The notes under the pieces are model-generated. The model made no database searches. It was not told the origin of the DNA and worked only from the letters and a program-made list of their open reading frames with translations. Source: Nonomuraea angiospora (GTDB lineage Bacteria > Actinomycetota > Actinomycetes > Streptosporangiales > Streptosporangiaceae). Taken from it: a stretch of 64,000 nucleotides of DNA. Both the position numbers and the translations under genes were made by a program. This document shows, in pieces, positions 63,835-64,000 of this stretch (position 1 is its first letter; each line of letters starts with the position of its first letter). The stretch lies in assembly GCF_014873145.1 (NCBI RefSeq), contig NZ_JADBEK010000001.1:2170001-2234000 (forward strand), written 5' to 3'.

Positions 63835-64000
63835 ATGCCCGACTACGACCACGAGCTGCTCTTCAGCGTCAGCGTCGTGCCCTCCGCCCACCAGGCCGAC
63901 ACCGTCGTCGCCCTCTCCCAGCTCGCCGAGCGCGCAGGACTCGATCTCGTCACCTTCTCGGACCACCCGTACCAGCCCACCTTCCTCGACACCTGGACCC
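63835..64000 (+). CDS. LLM-class flavin-dependent oxidoreductase (N-terminus only; runs off the window)
   Basis: ATG at 63835 follows CAAGGAG by 6 bases. The visible 55 residues read YDHELLFSVSVVPSAHQADT, then LAERAGLDLVTFSDHPYQPT, the start of a luciferase-like barrel protein. It is likely controlled by the divergent MarR gene. The rest lies outside the window. Confidence 0.82.
   Translation, partial: MPDYDHELLFSVSVVPSAHQADTVVALSQLAERAGLDLVTFSDHPYQPTFLDTWT

Overview
The window is high-GC actinomycete DNA. The B12 gene content, the many TetR regulators and the secreted RHS/LamG-type fragment suggest a Streptosporangiaceae-like genome (Nonomuraea or a relative). That placement is an inference from gene style, not from a marker gene. 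No rRNA, tRNA, CRISPR array, integrase or intact prophage was seen.

Region A (1-7251) is aerobic cobalamin biosynthesis. On the minus strand lie cobIJ (cut by the window start), cobH and cobG, joined by 4-base start/stop overlaps. A cobalamin riboswitch then leads into cobN on the plus strand. cobN carries a single-base frameshift near 4497. Region C (45990-51870) is the other half of the pathway on the minus strand: a second cobalamin riboswitch, then cbtB, cbtA, a CobC-like phosphatase, a fused ChlI/ChlD chelatase subunit, cobO and cobB. cobN and cobB are convergent and their 3' ends natively overlap by 46 bp.

Region B (about 7542-45966) is a 38.4-kb island sitting exactly at that cobN/cobB overlap. 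It is flanked by a 359/374-bp direct repeat of the overlap, so both genes survive. The two repeat copies differ by four substitutions, all synonymous in cobB, and one in-frame 15-bp indel. They therefore look like two orthologous alleles, as expected if the island entered by homologous recombination. The island holds small redox or catabolic modules, most with their own TetR, ArsR or HxlR regulator: FAD aromatic hydroxylases (three intact, two broken), a P450, a TrzN/8-oxoguanine-deaminase-like amidohydrolase, quinone oxidoreductases, a saccharopine-dehydrogenase-like enzyme, SDR plus carboxymuconolactone decarboxylase, an LLM monooxygenase operon, RidA proteins, MFS transporters, a LAL/LuxR regulator and a secreted EEP-family enzyme. 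Among them is a dense graveyard of truncated, frameshifted and end-to-end fused gene pieces, including Tn3, IS5-like and IS66 transposase remnants. Several operators are visible as palindromes.

Region D (51894-64000) is more ordinary chromosome. It holds a dienelactone hydrolase, two divergent P450s with a MarR/GbsR-type regulator, an NmrA-like reductase and EamA transporter facing a MarR gene, a Cys-rich pentapeptide-repeat protein, a GNAT acetyltransferase, a cis-prenyltransferase, an Rsm22-like methyltransferase, an alpha/beta hydrolase, and a MarR gene divergent from an LLM oxidoreductase cut by the window end.
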